Shown: one piece after another, positions 16,336-30,300 of the stretch
How positions within the stretch are numbered: position 1 is the first letter of the stretch
How the letters are laid out: each line of letters starts with the position of its first letter
NCBI GenBank assembly: GCA_964502145.1
Contig: CAZCVI010000053.1
Coordinates: 1-49,500, forward strand
Direction: 5' to 3'
DNA length: 49,500 nucleotides
From: CAZCVI01 sp964502145
Lineage (GTDB): Bacteria; Acidobacteriota; Aminicenantia; UBA2199
Made by a program: the position numbers and the translations under genes
Notes under the pieces: model-generated
Told to the model about the DNA's origin: nothing
Seen by the model: the letters and a program-made list of their open reading frames with translations, nothing else
Databases searched by the model: none

Positions 16336-16406
16336 TAAGCGGAGGGTTAAAACAACATTGCAAGATGCAGGGTCTACAACAATGAATGGGAGAAAAGAAT
16401 AAAATC

Positions 16407-17759
16407 TTACTTGATTTGTTCGATGGATTTTAAGATGGTTTCTTCTTTCTGTTTATGTCCGATAGATTTATATATTTCCAGAGCCTCGTGCAGATAATCC
16501 AGAGCTTTTTCCTTTTCCCCCAGGTCGAGATAAACAAGACCGAGGCTGTGAAGTATTTGTGGTTTCTGATAATCTAATTCCAATTGCCGGATCAATTCCA
16601 AAGAATGCAGGAGGTAGGTTAATGCTTTTTGAGTTTCCCCCATCTGGCGGTAAGTCTCACCAATTCTGCCCAATTCAACAGCTTCACCCCCTTTATCCCC
16701 CAGTTGAACGAACAATTTCAATGCGTGTTGAAGATAAGGTATGGTTTTTTGTGGTTCGTTCAGGCTGTTGTAAACCAGACCAATTCCGATAAGGTTTGCT
16801 GACTCGCTACATTTATCGCCCAATTGTTTTGCCAAGGCCAATCCTTGTTGAAGTGTTTCTAATGCCTTTTGAGGTTGGTTCAAATCGCAAAAAATCAGAC
16901 CCATTCGCGAAAGAAGGAAAGCCTCACCCAGTTTATCACCCAATTGTCGAAATAAGTCTAACACTTCATTAAAGAGAGCCAATGATTTCTGGAGTTGTCC
17001 TGTAAAATAGTAGATAGTACCGATAATACTTAATTCTAATACCTCCCTTCGTTTATCTCCGGATTGTTTAAAAAATGTCAGGGCGTTTTGCGAGGTTTTA
17101 AGTGCATCAGGGAACTTCCCTAAATATAAATATGCATTACCTACTCCTAATAATAAATCGGCAATTCGTTTTTGGTCTGGGGTTTGTCTTTCTTCTTCTG
17201 ATTTAAGAAACTCAAGTAATAAAGCAAGTTCATCAGACTTTTTCTCACGCCACAGTAGTTCTTGGGTTACTTTTTCTTTAATGATATCGGTGTAATCTTC
17301 ATCCATGAAGAAATGATAGGAACCGGCCCGGAAGGTCCAAAAATCAGCGGCTTTAAAAATCAGCCCTTTATAAACAAAGTCTTCGGGTAACATGTAGACC
17401 ACTGCCCGTTTGTTTTTTCCATAAAATTCGCGTTGATAAATAAGCAACGAGTAGGTGGCTGTCTCTTTTTCCTGCAATGCTTGTTCAAGGTTACCCACGA
17501 GGTATAACGTATTGGCGGCATCACTGGCAGGGAATAATTCAATTAAATCTCTGATCCGCAAATCCCATTGCACCCGCTTGAATTGGAATTGATCCTTTAA
17601 CCCCTTTTGTAATTCTGCAACCACGGCATCCTTGGCACGGGGTCCAGTAACACTTAACACAATAAAACCACCACGTGTCTTTAGATAGGGAAGCGACACG
17701 ATCAGTTCCGCTAATTTCTCACGGAATATAGGGCTTAGGGGATATTGCCGGTCAGTCAT
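16407..17759 (-). CDS. TPR-repeat protein
   Basis: A 450-residue soluble protein. The N-terminal ~190 residues have a mixed alpha/beta pattern (GGFIVLSVTG, NTLYLVGNLEQAL, RAVVYMLPEDF) that was not assigned to a family; it resembles a nucleotide-binding-type fold but has no P-loop. The C-terminal ~250 residues hold six tetratricopeptide repeats spaced by 40 residues (kinesin-light-chain-like spacing, each with LGDK-type turns), a protein-protein interaction scaffold. The start is supported by AGGGTGA a few bases before the ATG. It is transcribed divergently from the NRPS gene; no link in function is evident. Confidence 0.75.
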   Translation of the reverse strand: MTDRQYPLSPIFREKLAELIVSLPYLKTRGGFIVLSVTGPRAKDAVVAELQKGLKDQFQFKRVQWDLRIRDLIELFPASDAANTLYLVGNLEQALQEKETATYSLLIYQREFYGKNKRAVVYMLPEDFVYKGLIFKAADFWTFRAGSYHFFMDEDYTDIIKEKVTQELLWREKKSDELALLLEFLKSEEERQTPDQKRIADLLLGVGNAYLYLGKFPDALKTSQNALTFFKQSGDKRREVLELSIIGTIYYFTGQLQKSLALFNEVLDLFRQLGDKLGEAFLLSRMGLIFCDLNQPQKALETLQQGLALAKQLGDKCSESANLIGIGLVYNSLNEPQKTIPYLQHALKLFVQLGDKGGEAVELGRIGETYRQMGETQKALTYLLHSLELIRQLELDYQKPQILHSLGLVYLDLGEKEKALDYLHEALEIYKSIGHKQKEETILKSIEQIK

Positions 17760-17969
17760 GTGTCACCCTAAGTTAATTTAAAAGCATTTTGGCTTGTGGG
17801 GTTTGTGGTAGAGTTGTCATAGTTGTTGCTCCTTTTGTTCTGCTTCTAGTGATTAACACCTTGTATTATATCACTTTTTGATAAAAATTTGTATAGCCAT
17901 GCAAAACATGAAATTAATAATAGTGGCGTACTGGGGGGGATTAATGCCACTGCAATGTTTTTAGAAAAG

Positions 17970-18114
17970 ACTGGACTTACTGGACTCACTGGACATTCTG
18001 GACTTGCTGGACGTCAACAAACCTTTTATTTTTTTAGTTTGTCCAGTAAGTCCAGGAAGTCCAGTAAGTCCAGTTTGTCATGGTTAGCCGTGGGGCTTTT
18101 TAAAATGATGGTGA
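17970..18114. repeat. palindromic 9-bp-periodic repeat, TGGACNNNC family
   Basis: The left arm (17970-18012) has five TGGAC boxes 9 bp apart; the right arm (18039-18074) has GTCCAG boxes. A degraded right end GGTGAATTC follows at about 18110. No clear left terminal repeat. It lies between the divergent TPR and NRPS genes, just upstream of the NRPS promoter. Confidence 0.8.
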
Positions 18115-18135
18115 ATTCTGGTTATACATTTGGCA

Positions 18136-18165
18136 TTGGCAAAAGAAATTCAACTGTGGTATAAT
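18136..18165 (+). promoter_or_regulatory. probable NRPS promoter with ~160-nt leader
   Basis: TTGGCA (18136-18141), 18-bp spacer, TATAAT (18160-18165). The leader to 18330 contains a possible TGCCAA/TTGGCA stem (about 18216-18256). A GAGGTGA ribosome site lies at 18319-18325. Confidence 0.5.
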
Positions 18166-18329
18166 GCAATTTCAGAAAATGAGTGATTTTATTGTCAAAA
18201 GAATCCTAATCTTTGCCAAATCATGCTGCTCTGTCCAAAGGCGCTAGCTTGGCAGGAATTGTAACTGTTTAGTGTCCATATCCATCCATTACCTATCATC
18301 CAAAAATTAATGGTCCATGAGGTGAACAA

Positions 18330-21300
18330 ATGAGACAATTAGAAAAGAAGAACATCAAGGATATCCTGATGTTATCGCCATTACAGGAAGGGATGCTTTT
18401 TCATTACTTGAAAGATCCACAAAGCGAACAGTACCACGAACAATTAAGCCTGAAAGTGACAGGGGAAATCAAGCTTGAACTATTCGAAAAAGCTTGGCAT
18501 TGGGTCAGCAAAACAAATGGGATGTTACGAACTGTATTCCGCTGGGAAAAACTGGAAAAACCAACCCAGATTGTGCTAAAAGAACATACATGCACGATCA
18601 CCTATATTGACCTCTCATCTGAAAACAACAACACGACAGCATCTCGGCTATTAGAGATTAAAGCAAAAGATCGACAAACCCCGTTTGATTTACACGAGGT
18701 TCCTTTTCGGATCATGCTGTGTAAGCTGGGGGATAAACATTATGAAATTATGATCAGCAACCACCATATCCTCTATGATGGCTGGAGCAATGGGATTCTT
18801 CTGAAAGAATTTTTCGGGGTGTACCACGATTTATGGCAGGGGAAAAAACCACACCTGCCTAGTAAAACTCCATTCAAGGAGTTCATTCAATGGCTTCAAC
18901 ACCAAGACAGAACAAAACAAGCAGAGTTCTGGCGGGAATACCTGGAGGGGTTCGATTCACCGACTGAACTTCCAAGCAAACGGAAAATAACGGGAATAAA
19001 AGAAGCAGAACACGTGTCCCTTGTTTTGGAAGGGGCACTAAAAGAGGGCCTGGAAGATTTTGTTAAGCACAAACGGGTCACATTGGCCGCGGTGTTTTAT
19101 GCAGCCTGGGGATTATTGCTGCAAAAGTATAGTGGGAGTGATGATGTTATTTTTGGCACGACGGTTTCGGGTCGGTCCAGCCGGGTCAAAGGGATAGAAG
19201 AGATGGTGGGTTTATTTATCAATACGATTCCGTTACGCACGCACACGGGGCGAGAGGATAAAATAGGTGCGGTAGTGCTTGAGATGGATAGAGTGTTGCA
19301 AGCCCGCGAGGAATTTGAAAATACTCCGTTGACGGATATCCGGGGTTACAGCGGGGTGGAGGGGTATGAATCGTTGTTTGACACGATTGTGGTAATCGAA
19401 AATTATCCGCTGGATAGCGGGTTACTTCCGAAAGATTGCGCGTTAATGCTGGATTCGTTTGGCATGGTTGAAATGACGCATTATGATTTAACAGTGGGTT
19501 TTTTGTTGTTTGAGAAGATGGAGATAAAATTTTCCTATAACGGGTCATGCCTGGATAAAAAAACGATCACAAATTTGGCGGGACATTTCAAAAGAATCCT
19601 GGAAACAATTATCAAACACCCGGAAATGGCTGTTTCGCAATTGGAAATAATCACTGTTGGGGAAAAAAACAGCTTATTATATGAATTTAACAACACGGCT
19701 AAGGAGTATCCAACGAACAAAACAATCCCACAATTGTTCATGGAACAAGCGGAGCGCGCGGCTGATGTGATCGCTTTAATGGACGCTGAATGGGGAACAC
19801 AATTAAGCTATGGAGAATTAAACAGACAAGCAAACACTCTGGCGAATAAATTAATCGCCCAAGGCCTCTTGCCTGAAGCTATTGTCGCGCTCAAAATGAC
19901 ACGTTCAGTTGAATTAATTATCGGCATTTTAGGCATATTAAAAGCCGGTGCTATATATTTACCAATAGACCCGCAGTACCCAGCAGAACGCATCCAATTC
20001 ATGCTCTCCGACAGTGCGGCCTGCATCCAAATAACAGAACAATTCTTCCAAGAAACCACTCCCATAACTCCCATACTTCCCATACTTCCCATAACTCCCA
20101 TAATTCCCACAACTCCCACAAATCTGGCCTACATCATCTACACTTCAGGTTCCACTGGCAAGCCCAAGGGAGTGTTGGTCAGACAAAGTGGCATTATCAA
20201 TTTGATTCATTGTCGTCGGGAAATATTTAATGAAATTCCTGGGGCGCGGACTACGCAGGTAGCGAGTGCTGGATTTGATGCAATGGCTGGTGAAGTGTGG
20301 CCCTGTTTACTGAATGGGGCTACACTTGTAATCGCTGATGATGAGACTCGTGCGGATTATTTTATAATGAAGGAGTGGTTACTCAAACATCAAATTACAA
20401 TCACTTTTCAATCCACACCAATCGCAGAACGTTTAATCATGGCAGAATGGCCGGATTATCCAATTTCATTAAAGGTGCTATTAACAGCGGGGGATAGATT
20501 AACTCGTTTTCCACCACCGCAGCTTCCTTTTAAATTCTATAATCTGTATGGTCCCACGGAAGATTCTGTGATGACAACATGGGCGGAAGTTTCTTCGGCA
20601 CCAGAACAGGGGGAGAAGTATCCTAGTATTGGCAAACCTATGGCCAATCATCGGGTGTATATTACCACCGCGAGCGGGAAACTTCAACCGGTAGGTGTTC
20701 CGGGTGAGATTTGTATTGGTGGCGCTGGGGTGGCGGCAGGATATTTAAACAATCCTGAACTGACGGACGATAAATTTTTCTTTATGTCTGAGTGGTCTAA
20801 TACGGGCGGGGTTAAACGCTTCTATCGAACGGGTGACTTGGCGCGCTGGCTAGCGGATGGTAGGATTGAATTTTTAGGCCGGGTGGATTTCCAGGTTAAA
20901 ATCCGTGGCTATCGGATTGAACCGGGAGAAATTCAAAGTGTCTTGATGATACATGAACATATCAATGAAGCACTGGTGCTTGTGAAAGAGGATCAAGAAA
21001 AAGAGAAATATTTATGCGCTTACTTTGTGGCGGAGATCGATATTGACGTGTTAAGCCTGCGTGATTTCTTGGCTGCACGGTTGCCTGTGTACATGATTCC
21101 GGCTTATTTTGTCAGATTGGAAAAAATGCCGCTCACGCCCAATGGCAAGATAAACCGCAAGGCGTTACCAGACCCGGTGTTTACAATGGGCAAAGAAGGG
21201 ACTGGGCCAAGGAACAAAATAGAAGAGACATTGGTTTTGATTTGGTCGGAAGTATTAAATATAGAGGGACCAATTGGTATTGACGATCATTTTTTTCAAA

Positions 21301-24300
21301 TGGGCGGGCACTCGTTAAAAGTCACGGGGTTAGTTTCGCGGATACACAAGCTATTTAATGTCAGGATACCTATGGCCGAAATATTTAAACGGCCCACGAT
21401 TCGCGGACTCTCAGAATATATCCACCACGCGACTGGGGAACGGTATATGCAGATTTTACGGGTAGAAGAACGGGAATATTATGTATTATCTTCTGCTCAG
21501 AAACGGATGTACTTCTTGCAACAAATGGATAAAACGAGCACGACGTACAATGTGTATGATGTTTGGCTTCTGGAAGGGCATGTGGATCAGAAAAAACTGG
21601 CAGACACGTTCTTAAAATTGATTGAAAGACACGAAAGTTTCCGCACTTCGTTTGCGATGATCTATGAAGAACCAAAACAAATCATCCACGAAACGGTCCG
21701 GTTTGACATTGAATACGGGGAAAGCCTAAATGTTGACATATTTATCCGTCCATTTGCGTTATCGCAGGCGCCATTATTACGGGTAGGTTTGGGAAAAATA
21801 GGGGAAACAGAGCACCTGTTGATCGTAGATATGCATCATATTATCGCGGATGGGATGTCAGTGGGTGTTTTGGTAGAAGAATTTTCCGCGTTAATGGCCG
21901 GACAAGAATTACCGGCGATTGGTTTTCGGTATAAAGATTATGCGACGTGGCAGAGCGGGGTGAAAGGGAGTCCTGCCAGTTTGAAGCAAGAAAACTATTG
22001 GGTTCAAGAGTTTGTGGATGAAATACCGGTCTTGAATTTACCCACGGATTTTGCTCGTCCTGTTATGCAGGATTTCGCGGGCAATCAGTGTCATTTTGAA
22101 CTGGATGGGGAGATTACAGAGGCGCTCGGAGTGTTGGCATTGGAGGCAGGGGTTACATTATATATGGTATTATTGGCTTTATATGCCATTTTCTTGGCTA
22201 AGCTTTGCAATCAAGAAGATATTGTCATTGGAACGCCTATTGCGGGGCGGAGTCATGGGGATTTGGAAAAGATCATCGGCATGTTTGTCAACACGTTGCC
22301 ATTAAGAACGTATCCAGTTGGCACGAAACCATTCACGGATTTTTTGGTGGCGATCAAGGAATGTGCCTTAAAAGGATTTGAGAACCAGGAGTACCAGTAT
22401 GAAGAACTGGTAGAAAAATTAGCGATCACGAGGGATATGAGTCGTAATCCATTGTTTGACACGCTTTTTGCTTTGCAAAACATCACGGCCCGTGAAATAG
22501 TGATTCCAGGTTTAACATTAACATCCTATCCACGAGAAAATAAAACGGCGAAATTTGATCTTTCATTAATTGTGCAGGAAGTAGGGAACACATTAAACCT
22601 GACCTTTGAATATAGCACGGCATTATTTTTGCCGGAAACAATCGCCCGATTCATCACTTATTTTACGAACACGGTAGCCGCGGTACTAAATAATAAAACA
22701 GCACCAATAGGGGCGTTGCAAATTATATCCCTGGAGGAAAAGCAGCGTATTTTATATGAATTTAACAATACGCGCACAGATTACCCGGCAGACAAAACGA
22801 TCCCGCAATTATTCATGGAACACGCAGCACAAACGCCAGATCATATCGCGCTAATTGGGCAAAACCATGGCGGCAACCAACTGACCTACGGGGAATTAAA
22901 TAAAAAATCCCATCAATTGGCCCACACATTAATAAATAAAGGCATAGTACCGGGTTCAATCGTAGCCATCCAAATAGAGCGTTCGTTAGAAATGATCATT
23001 GGCATCCTGGGCATTTTAAAATCCGGTGCCGCCTATTTACCCATTGCTCTCGATTACCCGCAAGACCGCATCGATTATATGCTTCAAGACAGTGCCGCCA
23101 AATTGCTAATAACCACCCAATTCATCCAAGACTCTTCTCCCATAATTCCCATAACTCCCATAATTCCCAGCATTCCCATCACTCCCACAAATCTCGCTTA
23201 CATCATTTACACGTCCGGTTCCACCGGTAAACCCAAGGGTGTGCTTACCATGCATCATAATGTTATCCGTGTAGTCAGGAATACCAATTACATTGAATTT
23301 TTTCCCAGAGATCGCGTGTTGCAATTATCTAATTATGCTTTTGATGGGTCTGTGTTTGATATTTATGGTGCTTTGTTGAATGGAGCGGCACTCGTCTTAA
23401 TTTCCAAGGAAGATGTTTTGGTCGTGGACCGCTTGTCTAGGGTTATAGAAAGAGAAAGTGTGACCGTGTTTTTTATTACTACTGCCTTGTTTAATACCCT
23501 GGTGGATTTTGAAATCAAATGTTTTTACAGTATTCGGAAAGTGTGTTTTGGTGGGGAGCGGATTTCAGTTGAACATTCGCGAAAAGCATTGGATTATCTG
23601 GGGAAAGGACGCATCATTCATGTATATGGTCCTACCGAGACCACGGTTTATGCCAATTATTATTTTATTGATCAAATCGCCAGTCACGTGGCTACTATTC
23701 CTATCGGGAAACCGATTGCCAATACAACGGTGTATATCTTGGATAAACATTTACAACCCGTACCATTGGGAATCAGCGGTGAAATAGTGATCGGTGGCGC
23801 AGGTGTGGCCAGAGGCTATTTAAATAATCCAGAATTAACCCAAGAGAAATTTATATCCTTATCCATATCATCAATATCGTCCACAAAATGTTACCGAACG
23901 GGTGACTTGGCCCGTTGGTTACCTGATGGTGACGTGGAGTTTCTGGGTAGAATCGATTTTCAGGTCAAAATTCGCGGCTTCAGAATTGAACCGGGCGAGA
24001 TAGAAGCGCGCTTATTACATGTTGAACACATCAAAGAAGCGATTGTTATGGTTCGTGAAGAAGTGTTGGGTGATAAATATCTGTGTGCTTATTTTGTAGC
24101 CGACCAGGAATATGATTTGGTGGCATTACGGGACCATCTGGCCAAGGAATTACCAGAATATATGATCCCAGCTTATTTTATGCAATTGGAAAAATTCCCC
24201 TTAAATGCGAATGGCAAGATTGACAAAAAAGTCTTACCATTACCTGTGCGGCATGCAGGCGCGGGTTATACTGCGCCACGAAATGAAATAGAAAGACAAT

Positions 24301-27300
24301 TGCGCACGGTGTGGAGCGACGTGTTGCATACGTCAGAGGAGAACCCAATTGGCATTGATGATAATTTTTTCAAATTGGGCGGGCACTCGTTAAAAGCATC
24401 GCTGCTGGTAGGAAAAATTCACAAGGAACTCCAGGTAAACATTCCCTTGGCGCAGATATTTAAAACGCCGACGATCAAAGGTGTAGCAGAGTATATTGGC
24501 ACAATAAATGCGGACGGATTAGAAACATATGACACTATCCCAGCGGCTGAAACGAAAGAATATTATCCCTTGTCCTCGGTACAAAAAAGATTGCACGTGC
24601 TGCAACAGATGGATATAATGGGAACAGGGTATAACATTCCAGCCGCGCTTAAACTGGAAGGTCAATTGGATATAGAAAAATTGGCAGCCGCGTTCCGACA
24701 ATTTGTCGCACGTCATGAAAGTGTGCGCACCTCCTTTTTTGTGCTTGATAATGTTCCCGTTCAAATCATTCATAACAAAGTGGCCTTTGAATTTGAATAT
24801 GAAAAAAGGGGACAGGCGGGAAATTTAGCAAGAAACTTCCTGCGTCCCTTTGATTTGACCCGGGCGCCTTTGTTGCGCGTTCGTTTGGTGCAGGAAGCCA
24901 GCGCGAACTATACATTACTGGTAGATATGCATCACATTATCGCGGATGGCACTTCCACCGCTATTTTAATCAAAGAGATCATGGCCCTGTACAGTGGCGC
25001 TGAATTACCAGCGCTACGAATCCATTATAAAGATTTTGCCGTGTGGCAACACAACGAAAAAAATCAGCATGCATTAGTAACACAGGAAAAATTCTGGCAG
25101 GATCAGTTTGCAGGTGAGATACCCGTGCTTAATTTACCTACCGATTACCCCAGACCACTTATTCAGAGTTTTGCCGGTGATCGTTTTCGTTTTGAACTCA
25201 CCCAAACCCAAACCCAATCAATAAAAACCCTGGCCTTAAGCCGGGATGTCACGCTTTACATGTTCATTCTGGCAGTCAGTAACATCTGGTTGGCTAAATT
25301 AAGTGGCGAAGCAGAGATTATTATTGGCACACCGATTGCCGCTCGCAGGCACGAGGAGTTGCAAGGCATTATGGGCATGTTTGTGAATACGTTGGCTTTA
25401 CAAAATTTTCCAGCACCGTCAAAAACCTTTGTAGATTTTTTAGCCGAAGTAAAAAACGTCACGGTAAATGCGTTTCAAAACCAGGATTATCCGTTTGAAG
25501 ACGTGGTGGACGACGTGGTCAAGAACAGGGATATCGCGCGCAACCCCTTGTTCGATGTTTTATTTGCTTTTCAGAACATGGACATACCCGAAATAGTTAT
25601 TCCTGGCTTGCGTGTCACCCCATGTGAATATGAAAACAAAACAGCCAAATTCGATTTGAATCTGGATGGTCAAGAACAGGACGGGAAATTAATGTTTAGC
25701 CTGGAATACTGCACCCATTTATTTAAAGCAGAGACTATAAAACGATTTAGCACGTATTTCAAGAATATTATGGTCACTGTTCTGGCCCATCCGGGCCAAC
25801 GAATCGCAACAATAGACATTCTGGATGAAGCAGAAAAACAACACGTCCTGGAAATGTCCAACGGGGTGGCAGAACCCATTGATACTTCGGCTACGATTCA
25901 TGGAATGTTTGCAGAAACAGCGGCACGAAATAAAGATAACACAGCGTTGGTGTTTGGCGAGAGCCGCATGACTTATGGCGAATTGGTTCGTAAAACCAAT
26001 CGGTTAGCGCGCTTGTTACGCCACCTGGGCGTGCAAAGAAATTCGCTTGTCGGTCTGATGGTCGAACGTTCTTTTGAAATGGTAATCGGTATGCTCGCTA
26101 TTTTAAAAGCAGGCGGCGCCTATTTGGCCGTGGACCCCAAGTTCCCGCTATCAAGAAAACAGTTTATGATCCAAGACAGCCACATGATTTTATTACTGAC
26201 CAATTTTGAAATAGATGACGAGACTACGAACATCACAGAAAGTATACCCACTTTAGATATTCGCACGATCACCACGGGTGCCAATCTAACATTACCCAAC
26301 CTGAATAAAGGCAGTGACCTCTTGTATGTGATATTTACCTCCGGTTCCACCGGTAAACCCAAGGGCGTGATGTTGGAGCATACCAATCTGGTTAACCTCA
26401 TGGAATTTCAGTATAAATACACGTGTATAAATTTTAGCAAGGTCCTGCAATTCACTACCATCAGTTTTGATGTCTCTTTTCAAGAGATATTTTCCACGCT
26501 ACTCGCGGGTGGCCAGTTGTATTTAATCACTGAAGAGACTCGTAACAGCATACCCGATTTATTCCAATTGATTGTGCGCCATAAGATCACGACCCTCTTT
26601 TTTCCCATGTCTTTCCTCAAGATGATGTTTAGTTATGATATAAACATCCCCCTGCCAGCCGGGAACATCGAGCATATCGTGACCGCAGGTGAACAGGTAG
26701 TGGTAGATGAGTTATTACGGAATTATTTAAAAACGTTTCACATCTATTTGCACAATCATTATGGCCCATCGGAAACACACGTGGTCACGGCATTAACTAT
26801 CTCACCGGAAGACGCTATCCCAACATTTCCCACGATTGGCAGACCCGTTTCCAACACGGCTATTTATATTTTAGACAAAGAAAAAACAATTCTGCCCAAT
26901 GGTATAGCGGGGGAATTAGGGATTGGCGGGATACAAGTGGGCCGAGGATATTTGGGCCGGGAAGAAGAAACAAAACAAAAATATATAGAAGATATGTTCC
27001 ACAAGGAAGGGAAATTATACTTGACGGGTGATATGGCCCGCTATCTAGCGAACGGAAATATAGAATTTTTAGGCCGCATTGACCACCAGGTAAAAATCAG
27101 GGGCATCCGCGTGGAACCGGGCGAAATAGAGAGCCAGTTAAAGAAGTTAGACGAAGTACGGGATGCAGTAGTGATGGTGAAACAAGAACCCAAAGGCGAG
27201 AAGTTCCTGTGCGCGTATGTCGTATTAAATGCGGGTGTAGCGTGGGATGTAGTAAAATTAAAGAATACATTGTCTGCCACTTTACCCGATTACATGATTC

Positions 27301-30300
27301 CCGCCTATTTTATGCCCCTGGATACAATCCCGCTGACTGCCAGTGGCAAAGTTGATCGCCGTTCATTACCAGAACCGGATAAAACGGCGGGGTTAGATTA
27401 TACAGCGCCCAGAAATAATACAGAGCAATTATTGGTAGACATGTGGGCGGATATATTGACCATGGAAAAAGAAAAGATTGGCATAGATGCCAATTTTTTC
27501 CAATTGGGTGGGCACTCTTTAAAGGCAATCGTGTTGATTGCCAAGATTCATAAAGAGTTTAATACCCGGATTCCCTTGCCAGAACTATTTCAAAGACCCA
27601 CGATTAGGGGACAGGCGGGTTTTATTCTTAATATCCTGCATCCCCAAGGCGAATCCTATACCCGGATTGCACCGGTAGAACAGAAAGAATATTATCCGTT
27701 ATCCTCGGTGCAGAAACGCTTGTACTTTTTACAGCAACTTGACCGGTCCGGGACAACTTATAATATTTATGATGCGTGGGTGTTAGCAGGGTTTGTTGAT
27801 AAGCACCGCTTGCAAGAAATTTTTGTCACCCTGACCCAGCGCCATGAAAGTTTCCGCACCTCGTTTGAGCTTGTTCAGGAAGAACCCGTGCAGTTCATCC
27901 ATGCCCATGTTCCATTTGCCATTGAATATGAAGAATATGACGAATATGAGCCAGTTTTGAAGTTAAATAAGTTCATTCGTCCTTTTGATTTATCTCAGGC
28001 CCCGTTGTGGCGTGTTGGCTTGGTAAGATTAGCCGAAGAAAAGCACATTTTGTTTGTGGATATGCATCACATCATCTCTGACGGTAAATCCATTGAAATA
28101 ATGGCCCGTGAATTCACCACTCTCTGTGCAGGCACTCCCCTACCCGCGTTAAATCTGAGTTATAAAGATTATGCAGCGTGGCAAAACGAAAAAAACACAC
28201 TTGCCAGTTTTCGGACCCAAGAAAAATATTGGCTCCACGAGTTTGCCAATGAATTACCCGTGCTGGAATTACCCACCGATTACAGTCGACCGCCCATGCA
28301 GACGTTTGCAGGTGATTTTATGCATTTCCAATTAAATAGGGAGCGCTCCACTTCCTTAAAAACAATTGTTTTAGAAACAGGCAGCACTCTGTATATGGTA
28401 TTGCTGGCCTGTTACACTATTTTCCTGGCTAAAATCAGCCACCAGGAAGATATCATAGTCGGTACTCCAGTTGCCGGGCGCAGTCATGATGATCTGGAAA
28501 AAATCATCGGCATGTTTGTTAACACCTTGCCGATGCGGAATTATCCAGGCGCAGAAAAAACCTTTCCCCAGTTTCTACAGGAGCTCAAAGCGCGCACATT
28601 AAAAGCATTTGAGAACCAGGAATACCAGTATGAAGATATGGTTGAACACCTAGTATTAACCCGCAATGCGAGTCGGAACCCGATGTTTGACACGATGTTT
28701 GTAGTGCAAAATATAAACACGGAGGCCATAGAAATCCCGGGGTTAAAATTAACGCCTTATCCGCAGGAAAACAAAACGGCCAAGGTTGATTTAACCCTGG
28801 TTTGTTCCCAAACCGAGCAGCAGCTTTCCTGTTCCTTTGAATACAGTACCACGTTATTTAAACCAGAGACCATTTTTCGTTTTTCCCAGTATTTCACGAA
28901 CCTGATCTATACAATCTTAGAACATCCCGCCCAAAAAATTTCCGCGCTCACTCTTTTATCTTCCGCTGAAAAGGATCAGGTATTATTTTTTTTCAATCAC
29001 ACCACCACCGCCTACCCCAAAGACAAAACCATCCCGCAATTATTCATCGAACAAGCCACACGAACCCCAGATCATATTGCGCTCATCGGGGCAGATTCAG
29101 TAATAGGTCAAATAACCTACGCCGCCTTAAATAAACAATCCACCCAATTGGCCCATTATTTAATCAGTCAAGGTATTTTACCCGACACCATTATCGCCAT
29201 CCAAATAGATCGTTCAATAGAAATGATTATTGGCATTCTGGGTATATTAATAGCAGGTGCCGCCTATTTACCCATTGCTCTCGATTACCCGCAAGACCGT
29301 ATAGATTATATGCTTCAAGACAGTGCCGCTAAACTGTTAATAACCACCCAATTCATCCAAGATGCTTCTCCCATTACTCGCATAATTCCCAGCATTCCCA
29401 TAATTCCCATACTTCCCATAACTCCCATCATTCCCATCACTCCCACAAATCTCGCTTACATCATCTACACTTCAGGTTCCACAGGCAAGCCCAAGGGTGT
29501 ACTCACTACCCATGCCAATGTCACCCGTGTTGTCAAAAGCACCAATTATATTGATATCCATCCATCTGATCGTATTTTACAATTGTCTAATTATGCCTTT
29601 GATGGTTCTGTGTTTGATATTTTTGGCGCGTTATTGAATGGTGCCGCGTTGGTTTTGATTTCCCATGACGATTTAGTGGTCGTAAACAAGCTGTCAAACA
29701 CTATCCAGCGAGAGGCAATAACCTTGTTTTTTATTACTACAGCCTTATTCAACACCCTTGTTGATTTAGAAATCGATTGTTTATGTCATATTAAAAAAGT
29801 CCTTTTTGGTGGGGAGCGGATATCGTTGGAACATTCCCAAAAGGCGCTTGATTATCTGGGCAAAGATCGTATCATCCATGTTTATGGTCCCACCGAAACC
29901 ACGGTTTACGCCACCGCTTATTTTATCAATACAATTGATGCAAATGCCATAACCATTCCCATTGGCAAACCCATTTCCAACACCATCCTATATATATTGG
30001 ATAAAAGTTTACAACCCGCACCTATCGGAATCAGTGGCGAGATATACATCGGCGGCGCCGGTGTCGCCAGAGGTTATCTAAACAATCCCGAACTAACTCT
30101 AGATCAATTTATTCCTATATCCATCTCCACATCGTCCACATCGTCCATACCGTCCACACCATTTTACAAAACCGGTGACCTTGCCCGTTGGTTACCTGAT
30201 GGCAATATCGAATTCCTGGGCCGCATCGACAACCAGTTAAAAATACGTGGCTTCCGCATCGAATTGGGCGAGATTGAAAATTGTTTATTAAAAATTAAAG

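Larger units (their letters stand above)
12078..16375. repeat. 2.1-kb tandem duplication (12078-14202 and 14203-~16375)
   Basis: The two operons, their promoters and the nested repeat elements align at a constant offset of 2106 bp from about 12413/14519 to 14260/16366. Left of this the offset is 2125 bp, because copy A of the inner palindrome is 18 bp longer and there is one more base of indel. The GTAGACGCGCC boundary sequence occurs three times (12078, 14203 and ~16309), as expected if recombination between flanking repeats made the duplication. Confidence 0.9.

Noticed and set aside
18172..18329. Riboswitch or attenuator in the NRPS leader
   Set aside because: Only a 6-bp TGCCAA/TTGGCA pairing was seen, with no U-tract and no recognisable aptamer.
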